Shown: positions 47,613 through 59,046 of the stretch, in pieces | How positions within the stretch are numbered: the first letter of the stretch is position 1 | How the letters are laid out: each line of letters begins with the position of its first letter | Assembly (NCBI GenBank): GCA_036250195.1 | Contig: JAVHZZ010000006.1 | Coordinates: 172,344,124 to 172,408,123 of the forward strand | DNA from: Mixophyes australis | Taxonomy: Eukaryota > Chordata > Amphibia > Anura > Limnodynastidae | Direction: 5' to 3' | DNA length: 64,000 bases | Position numbers and translations under genes: made by a program | Notes under the pieces: model-generated | Told to the model about the DNA's origin: nothing | Database searches by the model: none | What the model saw: the letters and a program-made list of their open reading frames with translations, nothing else

Positions 47613-47723
47613 AGAATTTTGTTGAAATGTCTATGCTACAAACCACTAGCACCTTTAAAGTGTAGTACTATTTTTATAGCTTTTAATATTCTGCACTAAC
47701 TATTTTTTGTAATTTTTTTCTGC

Positions 47724-47729
47724 AATAAA
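47724..47729 (+). other. AATAAA polyadenylation signal
   Basis: A canonical AATAAA lies 112 nt after the predicted stop codon of the four-exon gene, inside AT-rich sequence suitable for a 3' UTR. It supports the gene model but is common in AT-rich DNA. Confidence 0.4.
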
Positions 47730-47824
47730 ACTGTTGCATTAATACTTTGTGGTTTATTCTGTGTATGTTACAAATATTAGTTAATAAAGGTTACCAAAGG
47801 GTAATATTAGTTTATAAAGTTTAT

Positions 47825-48008
47825 GGGGCATATTCAATTCTCGGCGGAAACGCCGAAAATCTCGCGGAAAAAACGTTAATACGGTAATTTTCTCGCTGGA
47901 TTTCAGCTCGCAGCTCCCTGAGCCGCGAGCTGAAATCCAGCTAACTATTACCGTATTAACGGTAATAGTTTTTCCGCGGCGCGGAAAAAAAACTATTGAA
48001 TATGCCCC
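47825..48008. mobile_element. PIF/Harbinger-like MITE, 184 bp, target duplication tat
   Basis: Starts ggggcatattcaat and ends attgaatatgcccc, a perfect 14-bp terminal repeat, with tat at 47822-47824 and 48009-48011. Inner pairs include gctggatttcagctcgc... and ttaccgtattaacggtaat. Non-coding. Confidence 0.88.
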
Positions 48009-50990
48009 TATAAGTTTCATCGTTTATACAGGTATGAGTTTAGAAAGCATAAATACGAATAGGTTGCCAATATAGATGTAAAAGGTTGGTATAACACTAC
48101 ACTTTAGTAAATTGGCTGCCATATGCTAGACGCATCAATGCAATAGACTACTGCTATTGCTATGCCATTACAGTCATCTAATTAACAAGTCGGTGATGTG
48201 CGGACACCGCACCACGTGGGACTGGTACAAGCATTTGACATTTACATACATGCCCCCAACGGAGCCCCAGCTTGAGGAAGTATCGTGGATCGATTGTAAA
48301 TTTGTACACACTACACAATGGAAAAGTGATTTGAACGAAAATATTTAACGTTACGACCAACTAATTGAGGTGACAATTGACCATTTGGGAAGACTTTTGA
48401 CCATCGTGTCACTGCACACACTGACCCCACTTTCGAACGAGCGGTCATATGTCGGCTGGTTGAGACAATTTTTGACAAAAAACCTGTGCCCAGCTTAAGC
48501 AAAATTATCAGCTATTTTACTAAAAGCAGTGTGATGAGTTAACCAAGATTGATATGCCCGTTTAAAAAAGTTTAGGAGTCTAGATCAGCCTGTTAGTAAA
48601 CTAAGGCTTACCAGATTGTCAGTCCAGGCCTGAACCAGTTACTCTATATTGCTAGTTTAAGATCTGTTTTGATGACCAGTGTTCCATAAGTTTCATTGAT
48701 TTGACTGGTAGCCTCTTATTTATTTGCATTCGCAGACTATCTTCTGGGAGTATGCGCTCTGTTAAGTTCTACACTGTGCGATCATAGGTTTTAATCTCTG
48801 CATTCAGACATCTCCACCTGTCTTGCAACTAAAGATGATCACAAGAGATATGCTCACTTACAGGCGTTCCAGTGTTCTATTGTCTTGCTGAGCAAGACCA
48901 CTCGTCACATGTGTCTGCTCTCTACAAAATGGGAACTCAATTAATCTTATCTCCCATTTCAAGGCAGAGATAAGGAAGGCTCTCTAAAACCTATCCAGGG
49001 AGCATGAAATCAAACGATGGAATCATTCTAACAATTGCAGTGCGCAGCGCCCACAATATTATAATAAAATGCAGTCATTAGTAAGCAGAGACATTACCTG
49101 CTGAGAATATAGGATCTCTCTTATCGTGCGCACAGTATGAGCTTGACCTCTTGGGAATTGAAATCCCCATGCAGTGATAATGAATCACTCAGATTCTCCA
49201 CTATCGTTCACTTGGGAAGATTTAGGAAAAGACGTAACATTTGTTCAAAATAATTACAGCTGGTTTCTTGTTTACTCATCTTGCGACAACATGTAAATAA
49301 TGGGATAATGAAGACCCGCGGTAGCAATTTACCCATCACAAAGGAGATATGAGTAGGACAACAGTTTGCAGTTTCTCATGTAATAAAAATCATTCTTTCT
49401 TGAGAAATCATTTATATTTTGAAGAGTTTTGCAGCAGCACGGGAGAAAGTAATTTATAGTATAAGTGAGGATGAAATGTCTGTGGTCACGCTATGTATTA
49501 CTGTGTAAATATATATTAATATCAGAGATATCTGTGTAAGAATTATAATTATATTTAATGAGCCCAGAGAGAGAGAGATCTAATTTAGAATTCAAACCTA
49601 TTAAACATTTTGGTGACAGGTTTGTAGAGGGAAGAAATCTATAATTGGTGCTAGCAGAAAATGGGCTTAAAGGAAAATTAAATTTAAAGTAGACCCAATA
49701 AATATTTTTTTAATGAGATCTTGTTGCTTCTTAGACATTGAAAGGCAGTGTTATTATTGCCTACTGTAGTGTGTTTTCTTGTTTTGAGATGCTACAAATT
49801 CTTAATACGACAGCATTCATCATCTCCCATGTCCTACCATTTATGGGAGAACAGAGTGTTTTCATTCCCTTTAAAGTCTATCCTTTGTTGTCATAAATTG
49901 TGACTTTAGTGTGAAAATAGAAACTATTAAGAGATATAGAGGTCTTTTTATTGTTAAACAGCTTTACAATTCATTATGTACTGCTGCCAATCGGCAAACA
50001 GCCCCCTCAAATCGGGACTGTCAAGCTAGATCGGGACAGTTGAGAGGTATGTCTTAAATATGGGGTATCATTTTGGGCAGCTCAATGCAAGAAGGCCTTA
50101 GGAAAACTAAGAGGCTTCAGAGGAGGGGAATTTTCTTAATAAATGGAATGAAAGGGTTAAATTAGAGATTTAAAAAATTTGGTTTGTATATTTAAAAAAA
50201 AGATGCCTTAGAAAGACCTATTTAAATATGTACATATACCCAAGGTCAATACAAATATTTATGTAATGAACTATTCATATCAAGGACCATGCCAAGGACA
50301 AAAGGTCATTGAATGTGAATGGAAGACAGATTATCAGCATAGGGAGGTTTCCTCAAATACCCCATAAAGTGGTGAAGTCAAATTCACTAACAGAATTTAC
50401 CTGGATGCCTTTCTTACAAGGAATGGTATCTTTAGCTATAATTTGTAGAGGACATTGAGCCAGGGAATTTATATCCAATTGTCATTTATAGAAACAGGAA
50501 GGAATATATATATAGGCGTTAGTGAAAAGAGTAATGTCTCAGGCTGGTTGCTCTACTGACAAACCACACCAGCCTGGTAGAGACTGAGGAGAAGGAGGAG
50601 CGGTAAAAAAGTGTGGGAAGAAGAGGAGAAAAAAAGTAAGCAACAGAGGGAGAGCAGGGAGGAGAAGTGATGTGACAACTGGGAACCTGGGACAGTGGAG
50701 AGGAGGCATTGCCTGGGAGTGCAAACACGGTGGCTGCAGCAAGGGGCAAGTAATGTGTGCCCTAAAAAGGGGGAGAGTCCCCAGAGTAGAGACCCCTGGA
50801 GAGAAGAGGGGCATTGCTGCTAGTGGCAGTGTGCATACACTAAAGGGATATAAAAAAATACACCCTAGAGAGAGGGTTGTAGCAAAGAGAGGCAATTGTG
50901 GGAAACCCAGGAGGGGCAGAGAGAGGACACTAGAGAAGGGTGTTATAGCCCCCTGGATTTTATTCCTGGCAAGTAAATTCCAGTATGCGG
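48009..50990. other. Unassigned sequence
   Basis: 48380-48480 includes gaccatcgtgtcactgcaca and cgaacgagcggtcatatgtc, which looks like a DNA-transposon end, possibly related to the region around 40205. The rest shows no feature; reading frames at 50539-51082 come from purine/pyrimidine bias. Confidence 0.45.
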
Positions 50991-51076
50991 GATACTTGCC
51001 TGCTTTCGCGGGAGTCCGGGAGACGTACCTGGATTTCGGGAGTCTCCCGGACATTCCGGGAGAGTTGGCAAGTATG
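50991..51076. mobile_element. Short foldback element of the catacttgcc family, 86 bp
   Basis: Starts gatacttgcctgctttcgcg and ends gagagttggcaagtatg, with cgggagtccgggagac and cgggagtctcccggac inside. It is little more than two terminal repeats. Confidence 0.75.
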
Positions 51077-51690
51077 CATTAGCATTTTACTTATGTTTTA
51101 GATATCACTTTAGGCTTCCCAATGCATTACATATGGTAAACAGAAACAAAGGGAACAAGTAGCATTCCGAAAATGCTAGGACAATGCAAATAAAATGCCA
51201 ATGGATATGGTAACACTACAAAATATAGTTTCTAGTGTCATACCCATTTACATGTGTTTTACATTAGAGATGGACGGGCTCGGTTCCCCGAGAACCGAAC
51301 CCGCCCGAACTTCCAGGATCCGAGTTCCAAGCCAAGTCGCCTCGGTACTCTCCCACCTATTCGGATTCCAAAACAAGGCAAAACGTCATTGTGACGTCGT
51401 CGGATCTCGAAACTTGTGATTTTTAGACTGAATAAATGTCCGCCTCCACAGCGATCCAGCGCCATTTAAGAGAGGGAGAGAGAAGGGTTAGGTCGCATGA
51501 AATAGAGTAGGAAGTAAGCAGTAATAGAGCAGGAAGAGAGTAGAAAGAGAGTAGTAGGAGGCATTATTCCTAATTTACACTACAAGTGTTTGGGGTGTCA
51601 GATATTCCCCTCTTGTAGAAAAGCTATTTTCTGGTGTTGAAATTCTAATATACCAGCACTATATATTTCTGTATTTGCACTACAAGTGTT

Positions 51691-54600
51691 TTGGGTCTTA
51701 TTAAAATGGATTCTCAGCAGTCCACATATGAGCAGGATCAGCAAGCAGCTGCTGCCACCAGTCCTGATGGTAGTCTTCCCTGTACGTCATCTGGTAAAGC
51801 CTATGTAAAAGTACATAGTCTTTTTAAGTCAGGGAAAAAAACACACACGAAACAACCTTTTACCGTTTTGAAGAGAAAAAGAGCTGTAATCGAGGAAAAG
51901 TTAACAGCCAATAAAAAAAAAATAGCCAACATGCCATTCTACACATGCAGTGGCAAAGAAAGTATAAGGCCTTCGCCTTTCTCTATTAGTGCGAGATCAA
52001 AAAATGTTACTGAGCTTTCTTCTTGTAAGGTCACTCGTGACCAAGCAAGACCAAGTAATTTGTAGTCCAAAAGTGGTGCACAACTACTGTTACGTGTGAA
52101 AGCAGAGCTACAAAAAAACGGTAAGGCATTAGAGGAAATTGTATGCTCAGAATCAGAAATGACACCAATCCCTGAGGAGAGTCCTTCCACGAGTGGTATG
52201 TGTAATCGTGACCATTCTGATAGTGTACCCATAAAGAAGGGACCTTTCAGCATTTCTGCTGATGTGTGCCTGAACAGCCCGAGTGTAGCCGGTGATACAC
52301 CGATTTAGGATGCCACTTTGGAATTAGAAGAGGATGAGGGGGAGATTTGTGTAGCCGGCTAGGGCGCTAATGGGGATGTTGATGAGGATGAGGTTGTTTG
52401 TGTAAGTCCTGCACCAGTGGCAGCAGTTCTGGCACGTGACAAGAAGAAGCCCATTGTCATGCCTGGGCTTAAGACCAAAAAAGCCACTTCTTATGTGTGA
52501 AATTATTTCAACCCAAATCCTGACAACAGTTGTATAGCGATTTGTAGTGTATGTCAAGCCCCAGTGAGTCGAGGGAGGGACCTTAACCATCTTGGAACCT
52601 GGCAAGGTATTGGGAAAACCTGAAAGTCATGGTAAAAAATAACAGCAAGCACTCCTCATCAGCTAGGACCCTTCTCTCACCTACATCCCGACGGCTGCAA
52701 TCTACACCCACAACACCGTCCTCATCAATATCCTCAGTAGCGATCGGAGTTAGCCCTGCATCCCACTTGGTAAGGCTCGATGACTCCTGCACTATAATTG
52801 ATTCCTCTGAAGAGTGTTTGAGCGTTAGTTCCACTGCTGCTGCTGTTGCTGCTGCTATGGGGAATCTTCCTCCCATAAGAAGCCCAAGAGGAAGAGCACT
52901 ACTACTTTACAACAATTAACTGTGAAACAATCTTTTGCTAGATGAAGCAAATATGACAGCAGTCACACAGTCGCAAAGCGGATCACAGACGCCATGGCTA
53001 CTATGCTAGTGTTAGATCTGTGTCCAATATCCACTATAAATGCAGCTGGTTTTTCACAGTTAATTGATGTTTTGTGTCCCCGTTACAAAATTCCATTGTG
53101 CCAACATTTTTCACGAAAAGCTATTCCGCAACTGTACCAAAACATTCGTAAAAATGTAGTAATTGGGCTCAAAAATGACATTCTACCCACTGTACACTTA
53201 ACCACAGATATGTGGACAAGTCTAAGTGGCCAAACCAAAGACTATATGACTGTGACAGCCCACTGGGTTGGTCATTCGCCTTCACAAGCAGGAACAGCAG
53301 CAGCATGTACACCACTAAGTAACATTTCTCACAGGCAGGCTACTCTTTGTATCACCGGCTTCACTAACAGGCATACAGCTGATAATTTGTTACGAAAACT
53401 AAGGGATGTCATTGATACATGGCTTATACCACTTGGACTCTCCCCAGGATATGTTATTCCTGATAACGCCACCAATATTGTGCGAGCATTACAGCTGGGT
53501 GAATTCCATCACATTCCCTGTTTTGCTCACACAATAAACTTGGTGGTGCAGAGCTTCTTGAGAAATAACCGTGAGGTCCAGGAGATGCTTTCGGTGGCCC
53601 GTAAAATTTCGGGACATTTCCGGCGTTCTGCCACAGCATGTAGGAGATTGCAGCAGCTCCAAGAACAATTTAACTTGCCCTGCCACCAACTTAAGCAAGA
53701 GGTGTTAACAAGGTGGAATTTCACCCTGTATATGCTTCAGAGGATGGAGCATTAGCGCAAATCCATACAATCGTATTCCACAAGCCATGACATTGGGAAA
53801 GGAGGGGGAATGTATTTCAATCTTGCACAGTGGGGAATCCTTTCTGTGCTGTGCAAGGTGCTGAAACCATTTGAAGTTGTGACGTGTGAAGTGAGTTCAG
53901 ACTCTGCTAGCTTGAGCCAAGTCATTACCTTAATTCGACTATTGGAAAAGCAGCTTGACAAACTGAAGGAGGAGATTGAAGAAAGCAATTCCGCAAAGTA
54001 TGTTGGCCTTGTAGATCAAGTACTTAATTCGCTTCGCAATGATCCAAGAGTTATTAAAATTTTGAACTCGGATCACTATGTTTTGGCGACTGTGCTTGAT
54101 CCTAGGTTTAAGACCTACTTTGATTCTTTGCTTCAAAATGATCGAGATTTGCAAGGATCTATTGGTCAGCAAGTTGTCCGCTGAACTGGGCTTTTGCTTG
54201 ACGACGTCTCCTCCTTCAGTTTCTCCGGCAGCTGCTGCTCGGAAAAAATTGCACTTTCCAAAGAGAAGCAGGGATGACGCAGGTGGTAGACCACAACAGT
54301 TTGACATCTGGGCTGGTTTGAAAGATTTTACCAAAAAATAACTCCATCCAATCCTACTATTAACATGCAAAGGATGGTGGAGGATTATTTTCAAGAGTTA
54401 ATTGATATGGAAATGTCAGACAGTCCCTTTCCATACTGGGAAGAAAAACAAGCCATTTGGAAACCCATGTACAAACTTGCTTTACAATACCTAAGCTGCT
54501 CACCCTCCAGTGTGTACTCAGAAAGAGTAGTCAGCACAGCTGGGAACCTTGTCAGTGATCGACGTAGGAGGTTACCTCCGGAAAATGTGTAAAAGATGAT

Positions 54601-54793
54601 GTTCATCAAAATGAACTACAACTTCTACGAGGAAGGCCTTTACCGGCAAATACATCCAAGTATTGATACTTCTCTAATGGCGGATTCCAGCGGAGATGAA
54701 TTAATAGTCTGTGATGATGATGTACACACTGATGAGGGTGAGGATGAAGTTGAAGATGATGATGACAACATCTTTTTGAAACTTTCACTATAA
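51691..54793 (+). pseudogene. hAT transposase, degraded by several stops and a frame change
   Basis: This is the homologue of the transposase at 41931. The N-terminal part starts MDSQQSTYEQDQ at 51691 and has in-frame stops at about 52063 and 52306. The BED-finger part (52440-52600; VMPGLKTKKATSYV, CIAICSVCQAPVSRG) contains a stop after SYV and further stops around it. From 52994 the frame is open for 253 codons and holds TTDMWTS, PDNATNIVRAL, CFAHTINLVV and KQEVLTRWNFT, so the DDE residues are kept. A stop at 53753, a shifted stretch between about 54180 and 54345, and a stop at 54590 follow; the dimerisation segment (SSVYSERVVSTAGNLVSDRR) is recognisable. It cannot give a complete protein. 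Confidence 0.88.
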
Positions 54794-54889
54794 GTGTAGG
54801 GTGTAATCTACCCCCAAAGAGAAAAGGGGCTTGGGCCATTTCTATTCATCGTACAGTCTTCGCAGGCTGCTTTTTTATCAATTTCACTT

Positions 54890-55475
54890 TTAATGTATGG
54901 GAATAATATACACCCAAACAGAATATCTGATTTGGGCATTGCTATTTATCGCACAGTCTTTGCAGGCTGATTTTTTTTCTATTTAAGTATAAATGTAGGG
55001 TGTAAAATACAGATAGACACCCAACTGCCTTTTTTAATTTGAATTTCATTAGCTCTTTTTAGACTGTTGTCTGCCACCCTGGATTGGTGTGTGTCTGATA
55101 AATGCACACATCCCGAGGGAGGGGGGCAGCGCTCGTTGACATATATTAGCTGTAGAATTAAGGAGGGCCTAGCAGGGATTACACAGTATTTTTCATAATT
55201 TGCACTAATAAGGTTTGGGAATAATATACACCCAAACAGAAAAGCTGCTTTGGGCATTTCTATTGATCGTACAGTCTTTGCAGACTGATTATTTTTCTAT
55301 TTAACTATGGGTGTAGGGTGTAATATACAGTTAGACACTCAACTGCCTTTTTGCTCTGAATTTCAATCACTCTTTTTAGTGCGTTGTCTGGCACCCAGGA
55401 TTGGTGTGTGTCTGAAAAAAGCACACATTCCAGGTGGAGGGGTAGAATTCATAGACATTTATTAGCTGTAGAATT
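54890..55475. repeat. Direct repeat, about 315-bp unit, two copies, in the hAT 3' region
   Basis: Two tandem units share gggaataatatacacccaaa, then a cagtctttgcag word, a gtagggtgtaa word, a ggattggtgtgtgtctga word and an atttattagctgtagaatta-type end. The second unit starts near 55208. Confidence 0.75.
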
Positions 55476-55739
55476 ACCTCACTTATCCAAGAAACAAGTG
55501 GAGCTGCCGTAAAAAAAAAATCTTAGATGTGGTGTGTTTGAGTCATTGCTCTGTCGCTTACCATCCAGTCAGATCGCTGCAGTTGTTGGCTGAAAGTGTA
55601 TGAAAAGCATATTGTGACCCGTGAGATGGTCAAAATTGAATGGAATATACTGCAAATTAGTGTTAGTGAGGTCAATAATAATGTAGCTACAAAATAATAC
55701 CTATATTATGTTATTTTAGCCCAAAAAATGGAATTTTTT

Positions 55740-55865
55740 AACAAATTGCAAAACAAAACCAAACAAAACCAAAACCAAAGCATGCAAGGGCGGTTTTGCC
55801 AAAACCAAAACCAAAACCAAAACACAAAGGTAATCCAGATCCAAAACCAAAACCAAAACATGGGG
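55740..55865. repeat. 3' subterminal ccaaaa repeats of hAT element
   Basis: Repeated aaaccaaaaccaaaacc words occupy the last 140 bp of the element, followed by gggggtcagtgagcatct. The arrangement matches that of the copy ending at 59815. Confidence 0.8.
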
Positions 55866-55890
55866 GTCAGTGAGCATCTTTATTTTACAT

Positions 55891-56033
55891 GCATTAAAAC
55901 TGCATGTACAATGCATTTAAAAAATGTCAGTGGATATGAGGCCTTCTAAAAGCTTATTAAATATATGGACTTGATTTATTATAGTCATTTCTTAATACAG
56001 TGCTCTTCTGCAACACTGCTCAAATACTGGTGA
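55891..56033. other. Unassigned sequence between hAT element and (TA)n
   Basis: No feature. Confidence 0.5.
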
Positions 56034-56040
56034 TTATATA

Positions 56041-56090
<50 letters not shown>
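56034..56090. repeat. (TA)n microsatellite
   Basis: About 28 TA units with a single tac interruption near 56057. Confidence 0.97.
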
Positions 56091-56091
<1 letters not shown>

Positions 56092-56372
56092 TGTATATCA
56101 GAAAGATAAGATAGAAGAGGATAAGAAGGAGATTGAAATGCCTATACAAGTGACTGCAGTTAGTAACCATCTATTTCAGTGTCAGTACAGTATTGAATCA
56201 CCACCACTAAATCACTGATATATTCCAATCATTTCTGTGAAAAATTATTGGATTTCCTGGAAGAATAATAATAATTTATATTAGCTTTTTATTATAAAAT
56301 GTAAATTAGCTTTTTATAAATTGTGGCCTTTAAATTTTCTGTCCACAACACCTTGAACTGCCCTCAAACATG

Positions 56373-56560
56373 GGGGTAAATGTATTAATGTCCGGATTCT
56401 TCAACTCCCGCGTGTTCAGCGTCTTCAGCGATTAAATTTAAAGCGGCGCTGCATTGTAAAGGGAAACTTCCCTTTACAATGCAGCGCAGCTTTAAATTTA
56501 ATCGCCGAAGACGCTGAACACGCCGGAGTTGAAGAATCCGGACATTAATACATTTACCCC
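56373..56560. mobile_element. Near-perfect palindromic MITE, 188 bp, target duplication atg
   Basis: Starts ggggtaaatgtattaatg and ends cattaatacatttacccc; arms of about 88 nt pair almost completely around the centre gggaaacttccc. The trinucleotide atg is found at 56370-56372 and 56561-56563. Only a few mismatches separate the arms, so the copy is young. Non-coding. Confidence 0.92.
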
Positions 56561-56563
56561 ATG

Positions 56564-57003
56564 GTGTTTTACAACTTTTTACCATTCACGTTAATGGTAG
56601 TTGCATTTTAAGATAAACAGACCATTACATCTACCATTCTTACATTTGCAATATTTATTTGTGAAAAAATTTCTTTTCTGCCTATTAACAGTTAAATTAC
56701 TTTATCAGCAGTGCCAGGACAAGGTGCTGCATTCCTTTTGCCATGATACAACTGTGTTTTATGCATATATACTAAGTAAGACCAGCAGGATTTCAACACA
56801 TGTTTTGACACACTAGGCCATTGTTTCCTTTGATGAACTCTCCTCTTTATTAATGCCAAATCCCTGGCCCTAGCACCACATCCTTTACAAATTGCGGATA
56901 TTTTTAATTAATGGTAATTGATATTTTTATGTGGTCCGTGGTTTTAAACTGTCTACGGTGTAGGTAAGAGGTCCCAGGTCTTGTTACATACTACTTCAGT
57001 TAT
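56564..57003. other. Unassigned intronic sequence
   Basis: No feature. Confidence 0.5.
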
Positions 57004-57360
57004 GCAATAATTAGAGATGGGCGGGTCCGGTTCTCCGAGAACCGAACCCACCCGAACTTTGGGTATCCGAGTACCGAGCTGAGCAGCTCGGTACTCTCCC
57101 GCCCATTCCGAATCCAAATCGAGGCCGAACGTCATTGTGACGTCGTCGAATCTCGGGGCTCGGTTCTCGCGATACTTCAACTTTATAAATACACGCCTCC
57201 ACAGCAATCCATCGCCATTTGACAGAGGGAGAGAGCAGGGTGTAGTCATAGGCTAATTAGAGCAGGGACAGAGAATACAATATTGTTCTTGCAATTGCTC
57301 TAACCAAAATCACTAGTGCAGAGAGGAGGATAGAGGTTTATTATTTTTTCTTCATATTTG

Positions 57361-58374
57361 GCACTCCCCAGCGCTTTTGGGGTGTCCCCCATAATTGTGC
57401 ATTAATATTTCTGGCTATCAAAAGTCATATCTGTCAGCAGTATCTACTAAATAATTTGTAGCACACCTCAGTGCTTTTGGGGTGTCCTCCCTAATTGTGC
57501 ATTAATATTTCTGGCTGTCAAAAGTCATATCTGTCAGCAGTATCTACTAAATAATTTTTAGCACTCCTCAGTGTTTTTGGGGTGTCCTCCCTAATTGTGC
57601 ATTAATATTTCTGGCTGTCAAAAGTCATATCTGTCAGCAGTATCTACTAAATAATTTTTAGCACTCCTCAGTGTTTTTGGGGTGTCCTCCCTAATTGTGC
57701 ATTAATATTTCTGGCTGTCAAAAGTCATATCTGTCAGCAGTATCTACTAAATAATTTTTAGCACTCCTCAGTGTTTTTGGGGTGTCCTCCCTAATTGTGC
57801 ATTAATATTTCTGGCTGTCAAAAGTCATATCTGTCAGCAGTATCTACTAAATAATTTTTAGCACTCCTCAGTGTTTTTGGGGTGTCCTCCCTAATTGTGC
57901 ATTAATATTTCTGGCTGTCAAAAGTCATATCTGTCAGCAGTATCTACTAAATAATTTTTAGCACTCCTCAGTGTTTTTGGGGTGTCCTCCCTAATTGTGC
58001 ATTAATATTTCTGGCTGTCAAAAGTCATATCTGTCAGCAGTATCTACTAAATAATTTTTAGCACTCCTCAGTGTTTTTGGGGTGTCCTCCCTAATTGTGC
58101 ATTAATATTTCTGGCTGTCAAAAGTCATATCTGTCAGCAGTATCTACTAAATAATTTTTAGCACTCCTCAGTGTTTTTGGGGTGTCCTCCCTAATTGTGC
58201 ATTAATATTTCTGGCTGTCAAAAGTCATATCTGTCAGCAGTATCTACTAAATAATTTTTAGCACTCCTCAGTGCTTTTGGGGTGTCCTCCCTAATTGTGC
58301 ATTAATATTTCTGGCTGTCAAAAGTCATAACTGTCAGCAGAATCTACTAAATAATTTTTAGCACTCCCCAGTGG
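57361..58374 (+). repeat. 100-bp tandem array, 10 units, directly before the hAT reading frame
   Basis: Units begin (gcactcctcagtg or variant) at 57361, 57461, 57561 and every 100 bp to 58261, with a partial unit at 58361. The seven units from 57561 to 58260 look almost identical; the first, second and last differ more. A partial unit leads straight into the ATG at 58387. The copy at 51265 has a related word (gcactacaagtgttttgggt) once or twice at the same place, so the array expanded from ordinary leader sequence. Confidence 0.95.
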
Positions 58375-58386
58375 TTTGCGCTCACA

Positions 58387-59046
58387 ATGGATTCAAAGCA
58401 GTCCACATATGATCTAAATGAGCAACCAGGTTCTGTCACCAGTCCTGATGTTAGTGTTCCCAGTACGTCATCTGGCCAAGGCGATGTCAAACAACAGAGT
58501 GTTTTCAAATTAGTGCAAAAAACAAAAACCCAAAAAAAATTTACTGTATTGAAGCGAAAAAGAAGTGTAACTGAGCAAAAGTTAAGTGACGATAAAAAAA
58601 AAATTGCAAGCATGCCATTCTACACACGCAGTGGCAAAGAGAGAATGAGGCCTTCACCTTTGGCTATTAGTGGCAGATCCCAAAAAGTTACCCAGCCTAC
58701 AATTGGTGCACAACTACTGTTACGCGTCAAAGCCGAGCTGCAAGATAACAGTGAGGCATTACAGGAGAATATTTGCTCTGATTCACAAATGACAACAATC
58801 CCTGTGGAGAGTCCATCCAACAGTGGGATGTCTAATCGTGAGCATTCTGCTGATGTGTGCCTTAATAGCCCGAGTGTAGCCGGTGATACCCAAATTGAGG
58901 ATGCCACTTTGGAATTAGAAGAGGATGAGGGGGAGATTTGTGTAGGCGACGAGGGCGCTAATGATGATGTTGATGATTATGATGCAGCCAGATACCAAAT
59001 TGCCTTTCTCAATTTCTATTTATATTCTAGATTATATAACGGCTGA
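58387..59046 (+). CDS. Truncated N-terminal hAT transposase fragment, 219 codons, open
   Basis: The protein starts MDSKQSTYDLNEQ and corresponds to the N-terminal region of the transposases at 41931 and 51691, including VPSTSSGQGD, SMPFYTRSGKERMRPSP and an acidic stretch (LELEEDEGEI, then GANDDVDDYD). It has no BED finger and no catalytic domain. The last 20 or so codons come from the first unit of the downstream tandem repeat, so the deletion joined the two. Unlike the other copies this region has no internal stop. It could be a neutral remnant of a recent deletion, or a short protein that interferes with the active enzyme; only the first is supported. Confidence 0.7.
   Translation: MDSKQSTYDLNEQPGSVTSPDVSVPSTSSGQGDVKQQSVFKLVQKTKTQKKFTVLKRKRSVTEQKLSDDKKKIASMPFYTRSGKERMRPSPLAISGRSQKVTQPTIGAQLLLRVKAELQDNSEALQENICSDSQMTTIPVESPSNSGMSNREHSADVCLNSPSVAGDTQIEDATLELEEDEGEICVGDEGANDDVDDYDAARYQIAFLNFYLYSRLYNG

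Larger units (their letters stand above)
51265..55882 (+). mobile_element. hAT DNA transposon, 4.6 kb, with target duplication ttttacat
   Basis: The 8-bp duplication ttttacat lies at 51257-51264 and 55883-55890. The element starts TAGAGATGGAC and ends GAGCATCTTTA. It has the 5' palindrome (arms 51277-51289 and 51290-51302, two mismatches), a short duplicated leader of about 96 bp, a degraded transposase (51691-54793), a roughly 315-bp direct repeat (54890-55475) and a 3' end with ccaaaa repeats (55740-55860). Its 3' terminus is nearly the same as that of the copy at 57012, so these two form one subfamily. Confidence 0.9.

Noticed and set aside
50539..51082. Long opposing reading frames (171 and 136 codons)
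   Set aside because: Strand-biased purine/pyrimidine sequence that runs into a foldback element; proline/serine/leucine-rich and repetitive translation without a domain.
57361..58374. Regular 100-bp spacing that could suggest a CRISPR array
   Set aside because: The whole 100-bp unit is conserved; there are no unique spacers, and the context is a eukaryotic transposon.
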